From Ailanthus altissimus (lineage: Eukaryota > Streptophyta > Magnoliopsida > Sapindales > Simaroubaceae), in assembly GCA_946807835.1 (NCBI GenBank), contig OX327684.1:31060501-31124500 (forward strand): 64,000 nucleotides of DNA. Reading direction: 5' to 3'. Numbering within the stretch: position 1 is the stretch's first letter; each line of letters begins with the position of its first letter. Made by a program: the position numbers and the translations under genes. The notes beneath the pieces are model-generated. The model was given only the letters and a program-made list of their open reading frames with translations, was not told where the DNA came from and did no database searches. Positions 11,701 through 22,840 of the stretch are shown piece after piece.

Positions 11701-13422
11701 AAGAATTGATTCTTTAAACAATTAAAAAAAAAAGATTCAAAGATTTGACCAAACCTCCTCACGGTTGTAAATAAATATATTTTGATATCGTATGTCACAA
11801 CAGAAGCAATAATTAGCGGTGACTATAGTCTAAATATTGGGCTCCGAGTCCCAAAATAAGCCGGTAACGGGAGATGGTGAATTCTTTTTTTTTTTTTTCC
11901 TCTCTTTTAACAATTTTTTTAAAAAAATGGAAGACGGTGACTGCCCATAAGAAAACAAAATAACTTTTTATAAATTATTTATATATTTTTTCTTCTAATT
12001 TTGTCTCTTTTGGAGCTCCCAAACGTATCCAAGAAGCAACAGTATCAGTCAAACAGTTGCATATTTATATTTTATACTTTTATATCCCTACTATATTATA
12101 TTAATAATAAATATACAATCAATGTAGCTTCCACTAATATGTAGATGAGGATTAATGATAAAATAATTAAAGAAAAGGAGACAGAGAGCGTGTATTGAAA
12201 GCAAACCCTAGAATATTCCAAAACCGCGTTAAAGATTTGCCCTTTCCTGCATATATCCAATTAGTGGACTCCATTAACCTAAAAATGACCATGTAATGCC
12301 TGCATCCCATTTCTCGTTTTGCTTCCTTTTTCTAAATTCCGGCTCATTTCCACTAAAAGAATAAGAAACAAAATGAAAGTTTCTGTAAAATCCAATCTCA
12401 AAATGATGGCGATCTTCTCTTCTGCCATACACTTGTTATCAAATTCCATTATATCATAACAACGAATCTTAAACATACCAACGAAAAAATTATTTCCCAG
12501 AGACTTAAATTCTACACTCAATGATCATTTGTTAGAACATACATATATATATACAATATTTTCTTTTTAATTATCAATATAAAATGGTGCTATCAAGTGA
12601 ACAGAGAAACGATGAGCTGTCCGAAATTTTTAATATTCACATCTTATACATTGATTGGCGGTTTAATAATGGGGCAATTTTTTTTTATTTTTTTTTCTTA
12701 ATTAATAATGTGACTATTAAGATCTTGAAAATCTCTGTCACTGTAATATTGTAACCAGAGAAGCATGATTCTCGTTCTCATTCGAGGCTGCTACTACTAG
12801 AATCTAGTAGTACATTGGAGGCCAAACTCACGGCATAGATAGGGGCACGTTCTTCTGCTGTCTACACAAAAGACAGCCGTTTGATCATAGCTTTGATATT
12901 ATTAAGGGACCCGTTAACTTTTTTTCTTTTTTTTAATTTGAAAAAGAACACGTGGGAGATAATGAAGGGGCAACACCCCCCCAACGGTTGAGCATCGATG
13001 TGAGTGGAAGCGATGGGGACACCGGGCCGTGTATCGTGGCTAGCTTTGGTTTCGCGGAAAAGGAGCTGCTTGATTAAGCTAAAGTAAATATTTGATTTTA
13101 GGTTTGGATTTTGCTTGGCAAATCTTTTTAGTGTCGCTAACATCTTGTCTCATTCAGTTTTTGGAAGGAAATATCCATAAGATTCATGAATCCTGAATGG
13201 ATAAATTATATTGTATAATTATCTTCAGAATCCTGCAAATGAAAATGGTTCTAATTTGAATTTATATTGCGATATTGGATTTGATGGCAGTAATTTTATT
13301 ATCGTGGCCGCCGCTCTTAAGAATTTTGGTAGTGAAAAATACAATGATTAATACAAAGCCCCAAGTCTGGAACACATACCAAAAGTTTAGGATTCTGATA
13401 TGAAGACATTCGTTTTAAAAAT
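8786..13422. other. intergenic, AT-rich, with microsatellites
   Basis: Long spacer without a recognised gene. It contains a GT microsatellite (about 10837-10858), a TA microsatellite (about 11115-11137) and several poly-A/T runs. A less AT-rich island at 9610-10400 has minus-strand open frames of up to 104 codons that match no family I know. A 10-bp-arm palindrome lies at 12792-12812. Confidence 0.5.
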
Positions 13423-14318
13423 TGTTAATTATTAAATAATTACATTAAATCATAATATCAATTAAATCATAATTTTAATATATTTTTTTATTTTATATTC
13501 AACGAAAATCATAATTCACATTATAAGTAATAATATATACGATCAACACAATAATAAATATAAAAAAAATAAATTAATTAATAAGACACAAAATATACGC
13601 GGTTCAGTTTAAAAATACTTACGTTCACGGAAGATCCATGATCTAACTTTTTTTATTAATATAGATCACTAAGTATCTTGTTACACCATTATTATCTCAT
13701 AATACCCAAAGTATCTCTTATAGAGATCCATAAGTATCTACTATTAATCACCATGACTTTCCTAAAACTTCTTAGTATCTCTTCATAAAAGAGTTTTACA
13801 AAGAATATAAGAATAACTCGAACCTCTAAGCTAAAATGATATATGTTGCTCTTTTGTCACTCAATAACTAAAATAAAACACTCTCAAAAGGTTACACCTT
13901 AGTGCACTATACACTTAATGCTTACCTAACTCCTCTATTTTTCTCGTATGGTTTACATTTTGAAAATTTAAATACTTAATTTTTTTTGTATTTAAAAGAG
14001 TTTATATAGTAAGTAAAACATTCTTAAAAATCATAAATCTAGTTGAAATAAGAAATCTTACTTGTAGGAGTCCTAATTCTATTTAAAGAAGTCAATTGAG
14101 AAAAAATAGAAAATACCCCTAAGTTGTCAAGTGAATAGTACCAATCGTGAATAGTACCCGTAAACAATGTCGTCGCGTTGACAATACACATTCTTTTGGT
14201 TTTCTATTTTACTCCACTCTTATATATCCAATGCGTAATTGACTTCGTAATGACTCTACTCTTGGTATTCTTTACAAGTTTTGCTCATACAAGATTGTTG
14301 AATCACTAATTTATAACA
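13423..14318 (-). repeat. 3' LTR of the minus-strand non-autonomous element
   Basis: Matches 16998-17912 in the same orientation. Shared blocks include 'cgaaaatcataa.tc.ca', 'acg.gattcag', 'gatcactaa.tat' and 'ctcataatacccaaagtatctc'. The first 70 bp are the least conserved, so the left edge is approximate. Confidence 0.7.
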
Positions 14319-15407
14319 AATTTTCTTATTGATTCAAAATCTCTCTCCACGAAGCTAATCACTGTCACCCCTCCTTAACCAATGTTCACTAGTATTATCT
14401 AAAAGTCAAGTCCCAAACTTAACTAAGGCTATTGCAACTATAGTCTCCAAAGATTTCGGAATGGAGATGTCGAGAGTATTTTAATGTTGCGATCTTCTAT
14501 ATCCCGAAGACACTAAGATAAAATTCCTTAATGGTGAAAACACATTCTCGCTATTACTGTTATTCTCACACATTCTCTTTTGACTCCTGCCACAACATGA
14601 TATAATTCAAAAGCTACTTTTATGGTATGTTGCAAACCAACAACCTCGTGTTGAACCCATTCAAGTATTTTTATTCAAGTACATAGCCTTCATCTGTGCT
14701 TATCACAATTCGATCATTTTGCTTGCCATTTAATATTCCTTCGCATGTCTTCTATGAATCTCCTTAGTCCGATCTAGTAATCTCGAATTCACTAGGTTTT
14801 CATGAGATGAATTAAATCTGACATCTAGTCCCTCCATTGTTTTTTTCTTTAGGTAATCTCAATTTTATTCCACCAAATCTCAATGGCTTACCATAAGCCA
14901 TATTTTTATGATTGGTAAATAACGATTCTCAATGACTCATATGAAAACACTACCCTAGATTCTAAAAATAGTTCATACATCAGACATTTGTTCCTCCATA
15001 AGCTCTATTGCGATCAAGGTTATTACTTAGCCATCCAACAGACTTACCAATCCACCTTCCTTCCATCTTTGTATTTTTGTTATGACTATCCCTTCAAATG
15101 CCCTAGATATTTTTTAGATCTAACAATCAATTTTGATTATTCTTCTTTTGCCATCTTTATTTTGTGTCAAATTTGAATGATTATTATAACTAGAACCTTG
15201 ATAATGTTATCTTCTTATTAGTCTTTTTCAAGAGTGATCTCTACCACAAAAAAGCTCCCCACTAAGCCATCATCTTTTACTCTTTCAGATAACCATCTTC
15301 GCTATTGTTCTACCCTTATATTTGTAAGTCCTTATGGTTGATATCATTTTGCTCTGCAATCTGGCTTTGCCACCTATGCTTTGCAATTTGGACCTCAACC
15401 CATGCAG
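14319..15407 (-). other. internal region of the non-autonomous element
   Basis: About 1.1 kb between the left LTR and the inserted LTR. The minus strand has no long open frame and no Gag, protease, integrase or RT motif. Confidence 0.55.
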
Positions 15408-16981
15408 TGATAAGAGCAAATTTGTCATATATTTTATCATATTTTTATGTTGATATTTTATTGTTTTATCAGAATAAATGGCTAAAATGTAAAATTTTTA
15501 AAATATAAGTCTATTGCCCCAGCGCCACAAAGCTTTTCGCCTCAACGCTGGAATAGTGATCGAAATAAGAAAATCAGAAAGATGACCTGTTAAAGTCGCA
15601 ACTGCGTCCCAGTGCTAGACTTACATCGCACCAGGGACAGGCCAGCGCCTCAGCGCTATATCTTTATCGCGCCAACAACGGGACAGTGCCCCAGTGCCAT
15701 CACGATACCGCTCCAGTGGTGAGACGTTATACACGTAGCACACAAGCGACAGCATCCAGCGATAGTGCGAATCCTAATCCGACGAGAATTGAGATTTTCA
15801 AGCTCATATCAATCCTTATAAAAAGCCCCTCGACCCAAGACACATTCAAGAACACCAAGAATACAGAGCACGAGTCTTGGAGAGCAATAAGAGTTTAATT
15901 GAAGTAACTTTAGAGAGAGATTCAAGGCGTTCTTTGGCATCAAGAGTATCTTAAGCAGTACAATCAAGACAATTTTGACGTCTATATCAATTTGCTATTG
16001 ATTGCATCATGATTCATTATTATTTTTACTATTGTTCTCTTGTAGCCATGAACTAAATTTATTTTCTAGGCTTAATACTTGAACTTAATATATGTGCTTA
16101 ATTGCCATATCTTTTGAATATTTAATAAACTTAGTTCTTTGATATTCAAATTACTTGATCTTAATGCTTCAATATTTTTGGCTAATATATGGTGAATGAA
16201 GTGGTAATATTATTGATAAACTCGGAAGAGGAATCATAATATTTAGACCTAGGTAATTTAATGCATGATTATAGAGTAACATTCAATGTTGCTTAATTGC
16301 CATATCTTTTGAATATTTAATAAACTTAGTTCTTTGATATTCAAATTACTTGGTCTTAATGCTTCAATATATCTAGCCAATATATGGTGAATGAGGTGGT
16401 AATATTGTTGATAAACTCGGAAGAGGAATCATAATATTTAGACCTAGGTAATTTGATGCATGATTGTGGAGTAACATTCAATGTTGCATATACAAGTTTC
16501 AATTTATGATAGGAATATACCTAATTGGCATGTATGATCAATAAGACTCAATCTTAATGAATCGTAATTTATTACAAGTACCATAGGAATATAGATATTT
16601 GGTAAATTAAGATATACTTGCATAGTCTTGGAAGAGGCTTGTGAATACATTAGTGTCTTGATCAATAACAAAGACTAAGTGAGTTAAGTATTAAAGGATT
16701 AATCATTATAAAACATATTGACGGATAGTATTAATTCTAGATTTTTTTTATATTGCTATTACCTAATTCTCTTTGCATTGTGTTATTACTTTTATATTTT
16801 CTACATTCATTTTTAGATTTTTTATTTTTCTGAATAATTATTAGAGAGACATAATTTTAGTATTTGATTAGAAAGTAGAAATTATCCATGTGGGTTCGAC
16901 ATCCGACTATTTAGTCCCTTTATTATTTGCATACGATAGTGTATATTTGTACTCAATTTAAGATATAAAAATATCGCATCA
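15408..16981 (+). repeat. solo LTR, Tat/Ogre-like by appearance
   Basis: A 1,574-bp segment beginning TGATAAGAGC and ending GCATCA. It is flanked by TGCAG on the left and TGCAT on the right, a near-perfect 5-bp target duplication. A TATA-like 'tataaaaag' near 15818 and the 'gtgggttcgac' near the end resemble the promoter and 3' end of large Ty3/gypsy Tat-type LTRs as I know them. A 195-bp tandem duplication lies inside (16096-16485). The flanks rejoin into the outer element's primer binding site, which supports an insertion. Confidence 0.65.
16096..16485. repeat. 195-bp tandem duplication
   Basis: Units 16096-16290 and 16291-16485 are the same length and differ at only a few positions. The duplication lies within the inserted LTR and looks recent relative to the surrounding decay. 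Confidence 0.93.
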
Positions 16982-16997
16982 TGCATTGATACCAGTT

Positions 16998-17912
16998 TGT
17001 TGCAGATATCAAGCCACGCTCTTCAGTTTGACACAATTGTGGGATCAACTAAGTCACAACATTGATACTTTTTTTTTTACTTTATGCGCAGCGAAAATCA
17101 TAACTCGCACCATAAGTAAAAACACATACAACACATCAATAAATATAAAGAAAATAAACTAATCAACAAGACATAAGATATACGTGATTCAGCCCAAAAA
17201 TGCCTATATCCACGGAGGATCTATAATCCAACTTCTTTCAATAATATAGATCACTAAATATATTCTTACATCATCAATGATCTCATAATACCCAAAGTAT
17301 CTCCCACAGTCGATCATAGTATCTATAATTGATCACAATGACCTTTTCAAGACCTCTTAGTATATCATCATAAGAGATTTTTATAGGGAATACAATAATT
17401 GCCCAAGCATCTAAGCCAAAAAGATGTATAATGTTTCTTTTGTTCACTCAAGAACTAAAAGAAAATACTCCCAAAATGTTAAACCCTGGTGCACACGCAC
17501 TTAGTGCCTACCTAACTCATTTATTCTCTCTTATGATTTATATGTTGAAACTTTAGATGGTTAACATTCTCTTTTGTTTCGAATGGTTTATATAGTGAGC
17601 AAAACACTCTTAGAAATCCTACACCTAGTTGGAATAAAAGTTCTTACATGTAAGAGTCCTCATCCCATTTAAAGAAGTCAATTGAGCCAAAATAGTAAAT
17701 ACCCCTAAGTTGTCGTATAAATCGTACCCACTGTGAACAATACCCTGATAAACAGTACCGTCATGAACAATACTCGCCGCGCATAAATAGTGTCACTGCG
17801 TACTTGTTCATCCCTTGTACACTCGATGCGTACTTGACTTCATAATGATTATCCTCTTAGTATTCTTCATAATTCTTACTCATATAAAATTATTGAATCA
17901 CTAATTTCTAAT
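16998..17912 (-). repeat. 5' LTR of the minus-strand non-autonomous element
   Basis: Starts on the plus strand with TGTTGCAG directly after the primer-binding-site complement and pairs with 13423-14318. The right edge is approximate. Confidence 0.7.
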
Positions 17913-18746
17913 TTAATATTTATTATGTATTTTTGACTTTTTCTTGAGATGTTACCCACCACTATATTATTTTTAATGTAGTCTACAAGCTAAAAAAGAC
18001 AATTAACACGTGATTTTTTTAAAATAATAATATTATATCATTGAAAAAATATCACTAATATTATATCAGAGAACCCCTAACATTATAATTAGAGAATTAC
18101 TAGGACACAATAATATACTTACATACTAACATATGTTCGAACTTCTACTTTTAAATCAAAGAGAAATAAATTATGCCCAATATAAGAGAAATAGACCCTA
18201 AGGCTATAAAACACAACCATTTCGAAGAAGAAATATTCAATCCTCATAAAAGAGGGACATTGATACCCTAATATAAAGGGAAATTTATTTTACCTAGATA
18301 TAAAGGTCAATACAAAAACATTGTTGTAAAATTTATAACTTCTGCCAATATTTTATAAAAAAATTAGTCGAATTCAATCTTCAACCAACTGTTAACATCA
18401 TATAATAGTACAAAGCAATAATCAAATTAGGCAAAGGATCTAAATGTGGATTGCCAAATAAAATAACAGGAACTGTTGGGCCACCGTACTTTGCTTGTGT
18501 CAAATAGCGATAGAGAATTTTGAAGGCCACGAGAGTTATTAGTCCACTAAATAAAGAATCGATCAACAGCTAATGGGTATTACTTGTACGGGGCAATAAT
18601 CCGATAATGGCTGATAGAGACAATGAGCTGCAAATGCTAGTAGAAAGCATAGGCGCCAGAGATTGAGAGTTATCTTTTAGTATAATAGAAAATAGAAAAT
18701 ATAAAGAAAAAAAATGATGTTCATATCCGAATAAAACGTATGTACA
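17913..18746. other. intergenic, AT-rich
   Basis: No gene or clear repeat recognised. Confidence 0.5.
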
Positions 18747-20100
18747 TGTTGGATTAAATAAAATTTATTTAGAAAAGATTTAAATTATATTATTTGAGTG
18801 GGTTTAGGAGATTCATAAATTAGTAGTTTCTTTGTAGGATTTACTTTATTAAAGATAGAAGTCTAAATTATACAAAGATTCAGAATACAAGTTCAATAAA
18901 GAATTAAATATTACTAATTATATAAAAAGGCTATAGGATTAATGAAAAAATTATGAGATAGAAATTATGTGACGAGTCAAATAAAAAATATTTAGAGTAT
19001 TTTTATATTTTATATTATAAAATTATGATAGATTATTCTCTCATTTGTTTATGTAGTTTAAATTAGCGTAAACCACGTTAAAATTATTATATAGTTTGTG
19101 TGTTTTATTAATCTTGATGTTTGATATGTTTCTATTATATTTCTTAAAAAAATTATAAGATTTAAAATACTAACAAATTAAAAAGCTTGGAGCTAAAAAT
19201 TATTGAAGTTGAAGACCATAATTATATTAGCGTCAACATATATTTTAAAGGCAAAGAAAGTAGGGACAAATATACAAAAATAAAATCAAGTTCAAATTTA
19301 TCTTCATCGAGAAAAAAAGACAAAAAGCACAGTTCAATATAATAGCATTCATATATAAAAAAAAAACTCTTTATTTGGGTTGATAAAACACTCGAAATTA
19401 TCTAAGAACAAAGTTATTCTAATAAATAAAAATATTAGTTGATTTTTTTTTTAAAAGAAAAATTCAATGAGATGAATCTAACAAATTGCTAGGTTAAAAA
19501 AAAGGACAATGAATGTGTATTTAGAAAAAAAAATTGTCTATATAAATGGTTGATAGATTAATTCTCATGAAAAACCTTAAGCGAGTATGATACATAATTT
19601 ATATTGTGAAAAAAACTAAAATTTAATTTAAGGGAGGCCACAAAGAAATTAAATCAAATATGATATATTAAAAAGATATAAAAATTCGATTTAAGAGAGA
19701 CAATATAGAATTAAACTAAACTTATTTTAAAATACATAAATTTCATTATTTGAGTAAGATTCCAAAATTAAGATTTTATTTTTTTTGTAAGATTTATTTT
19801 ATTAAAAATAAAAGTTTAAATTGTATCAGAATTAATAATATAAATTTAATAAAAAAATTAGATATCACTTATTATATAAAAATATTAAAAGATAAATAAA
19901 AAAATTATGAGAGAAAAGATTTGTAATGAGCCACATAAAAAAAATACTTAAAGTATTCATATATTTTATATTATAAAATTATAATAAATTATTTTTTTTA
20001 TTTGTTGATTTAACTCAAATTAAGATAAAATACGTTAATTTTTTTTTATATTTTTGTATAATTTATTAATTTTAATGTTTAATATATTTTTTAAACAAAT
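18747..20100. repeat. direct-repeat pair, small TRIM-like element
   Basis: A segment of about 390 bp starting TGTTGGATTAAA at 18747 recurs in the same orientation from 19704 (offset 957). Homology runs through 'tattatttgag', 'tttattttattaaa', 'ttatataaaaa' and 'atattttatattataaaattat'. The about 560 bp between them are non-coding. The layout fits a terminal-repeat retrotransposon in miniature. A primer binding site and TSD were not identified, so this is tentative. Confidence 0.45.
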
Positions 20101-21154
20101 ATTAAGAGCTAAAATGTTAACCGTACCTGACATCAAAATATTAATCAAATGTTATCGTTAGAAGAGCACAAACAAATTGATTTTTTTACCATGTATGAAA
20201 AGAGAGAGCAAAACACGCAAATGATGTCATCCTTGTCTCATAGTACGCCACACGTGCATGAACTTTTGCATACGATTCTCACAAAAAGAATGCTAGAAAA
20301 ATAGAAAGAACGTTCAATTTTTTTTCCCTTTTTCCTTTGGAATTTTCGTGTTGCAACAAAAGAATAGAAAAAGAGAAAAAAGCAGCTATAATTATTACCG
20401 ACTCTTGGAAGAATGATTCATTTATACCCCATTTCACACCTTTAACTTGAATCTTATTCTAAGTTGATCAGGTTCTTCATTTATCTATCGCATGCATTCT
20501 CATTTTCAACTACAATTCCCCTTTTTCGTTTACTAAATTTAGAACCCTAATACCCATAATTTGGCAGAAAGTGATCAATGTGTTTGATCAACTAATATTA
20601 TTTTTGGTAGTCTAATCTTGATATATACAGAATATATATAAAATTACCCACAGTTTAAGTCATTGAATGCTTGAAACAAGAAATTAATTCTATGGGCTAG
20701 CAAGGGTGTAGTGTTTATTTATTGATTGATTGATTTATTTTTAAAAATAATCTTGATGTAATGGAACTTTATATCAGTATATCCCTTAAACAACCTAACA
20801 ATAATTAAGTTAGTGAAAGTTAGTCCCTACATAATTTCTTTATTATAACTTGAGTCTAGAGATAACATTATCCTTTGCCATACAACAGAATATTGCCCAA
20901 AAGAAAAGCAGTTAAGAGGAAAAAAAAATACAACTAAATAGAAATCACAAAAACAAAAGTTAGAAAGGAAGAAGGAAAAAAAGAGCGAATATCTTAAGAG
21001 GATTCATTCACTTGATCATTTTGCACACTTTCACAATTCCCATGCAGTCACACACACGCAGCCACACGAGGGAAGCTACAAATTGAAAGCCTTTTTACGC
21101 CGTAAGATTCTCACGTGTAGCTCGAACCCGTTCACACTAGTAAACCGGTTAGCT
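20101..21154. other. upstream region of the WRKY gene
   Basis: AT-rich without genes. From about 20980 the sequence becomes less AT-rich and leads into the promoter. Confidence 0.5.
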
Positions 21155-21276
21155 GGTCAAAATCTACGTATGAAAGCCTCGATAACTCTGTCCGACCGCC
21201 ACCTGATCTCATGCATTGGATTTGCGACCGGAACTGTTTTTTCGTACAAAAATGTTGACCTACAATTACCGGTCAA
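21155..21276 (+). promoter_or_regulatory. W-box cluster in the WRKY promoter
   Basis: Three copies of the WRKY-binding core TTGACC: 21155-21160 (minus), 21255-21260 (plus) and 21271-21276 (minus). The last two form an inverted pair with a 10-bp spacer. They lie about 280-400 bp upstream of the start codon, consistent with WRKY auto- or cross-regulation. Confidence 0.6.
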
Positions 21277-21384
21277 TATCTGTTGCCACTTAGCCAACCC
21301 TACTATTGCCATTTGCCAAGTCTCATTGTCTTCTGTACTAAATACTAATCTCTTTATCTATATCTCTTTCTCTTTCACCTACCT

Positions 21385-21390
21385 TATAAA
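21385..21390 (+). promoter_or_regulatory. TATA box of the WRKY gene
   Basis: TATAAA 164 bp upstream of the ATG, followed by a CT-rich leader (21410-21490) typical of plant 5' UTRs. Confidence 0.6.
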
Positions 21391-21502
21391 CCAGATCAAA
21401 CACTACCATATTACTTCTCTCCACTAAACACTTTCTCTCATTTCATAAGCTTCAAACACAGTCTCTCTGCCTTTTCCCCCTTCTTTTCATAGAGTTCTTT
21501 TG

Positions 21503-21526
21503 ATGAGGATTTTGGAGATTAATTGA
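21503..21526 (+). other. short upstream ORF in the WRKY leader
   Basis: ATG to TGA of seven codons plus stop, ending 27 nt before the main ATG at 21554. It could lower initiation on the main frame. It lies downstream of the predicted transcription start. Confidence 0.5.
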
Positions 21527-21553
21527 TCTGGGGAGAGAAAAGAGGCTGCGAAG

Positions 21554-22840
21554 ATGGAGAATAATATGCCATCATCACCATTTGTTGATTATATATCGAC
21601 TGGTTCTTCGTTACAAGGAATATTTGACTTCTCTGAGAGTGAAAAGAGCTCATTAGGGTTTTTGGAGTTGCTGGGTGTTCAAACTGAAGACTTTGGTTCT
21701 TCCCTGTTTGATATGGTACATATACCCACTACAGTAACGTCTGCATCTCCGAATCCCCCAACTGCTAATGTTACAAAGATGGAGTCTCCGGAGTTGTTGA
21801 ATCAGCCAGCCACACCTAACTCTTCGTCGATTTCATCTGCATCGAGCGAGGCTGTGAATGATGAACTGGCTAAAGTCGAAGAACACGAAGAAAATCAAGA
21901 AAAGACCAAGAAACAGTGAGTTTTTTTTAAAAAAAATTATTTTTCTTATTTTGATTTTATACTTCAAACGAAAACCCTTTTGCTTGTCAAAGTAAAAATG
22001 GGTTTTTTGTTTTGTGTGTTTTTTTTAATATTTTAATTTTTCCTTTAATTTAACATGGAAGCACACTTGTTACTAGCCCAGAAAAGATGTGGGACTTCTG
22101 CGATATACGATTTGAAGATAAGGATTTTGATGATGTATTTTGTGTTTGGTTTTTTGTGTTGGTGGGGCTAGGTTGAAACCCAAGAAGACAAATCTGAAAA
22201 GACAGAGAGAGCCGAGATTTGCGTTCATGACAAAGAGCGAGGTTGATCATCTGGAAGATGGATACAGATGGAGAAAGTACGGTCAAAAAGCTGTGAAGGA
22301 CAGCCCCTTTCCGAGGTACTAACTTCAATGTTAATTCATTTTAGTCTCTTTTGAGTCCTCTTTCCATAATTTTTTGTCCAAAATCAGTTAAATTTTTCAC
22401 CAGACACTCATGGGGTTTGCATTATTTACTCTTTATGGATTTTCAGGAGTTACTATCGTTGCACCAGTGCTTCATGTAATGTAAAGAAAAGAGTAGAGAG
22501 ATCTTTCACTGATCCAAGCATTGTCGTGACAACTTATGAGGGGCAACACACCCACCCAAGTCCTCTCATTCCTCGTCCAAGCCTTGCCGGACTTCCGCAG
22601 GGAAACAGCGTTGTGGGATCTACTTTTGCCATGCCAGTGCAGGGGACTTTCTCTCATTATCAGCAGCATCAACAACCCTTTGTTAATACCTTGTTACCTA
22701 TGAATCTTGGTTATATTAGCGGTTCAAGAAATGCTGCTTTTCTTCATGAAAGGCGTTTTTGCGCCCCGGGGACTGAGCATTTCAAAGATCATGGGCTTCT
22801 TCAGGACATTGTTCCTTCACATATGCTAAAGGAAGAGTAG
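21554..22840 (+). CDS. WRKY23: WRKY23-type group IIc WRKY transcription factor
   Basis: Three exons, 21554-21915, 22172-22315 and 22447-22840, join in frame to 299 codons. Both introns obey GT-AG, and the second splits the Arg codon after 'PFP', the usual intron site in this part of the WRKY domain. The protein has WRKYGQK at residues 154-160 and a C2HH zinc site (C174, C179, H203, H205), giving group IIc. The assignment to WRKY23 rests on its N-terminal '[10 protein letters not shown]', the '[16 protein letters not shown]' block and the C-terminal '[15 protein letters not shown]', as I remember them for Arabidopsis WRKY23. Residue 164 is Asp where this subgroup usually has Asn (VKNSPFPR). 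In Arabidopsis WRKY23 is auxin-responsive and acts in root development and nematode feeding sites. The protein is nuclear. Leader features are listed separately. Confidence 0.95.

Larger units (their letters stand above)
13423..17912 (-). mobile_element. non-autonomous LTR retrotransposon, minus strand, with an LTR inserted
   Basis: Two direct repeats of about 0.9 kb (about 13423-14318 and 16998-17912) flank an internal region. Just inside the right LTR the plus strand reads 'gatacca', the complement of the usual tRNA-Met primer binding site (TGGTATC), so the element runs on the minus strand with its 5' LTR on the right. The internal part (14319-15407) has no gag or pol motifs, hence non-autonomous. 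An unrelated LTR (15408-16981) sits a few bases from the primer binding site. The family appears related to the copia-type element at 45.7 kb (shared 'gaatcactaatt' LTR end and 'ttgattcaaaatc' next to it). TSDs of the outer element were not resolved. Confidence 0.7.

Noticed and set aside
16890..16920. tRNA-like B-box 'gggttcgac'
   Set aside because: No matching A box or cloverleaf upstream. It lies near the end of an LTR where this motif is usual.
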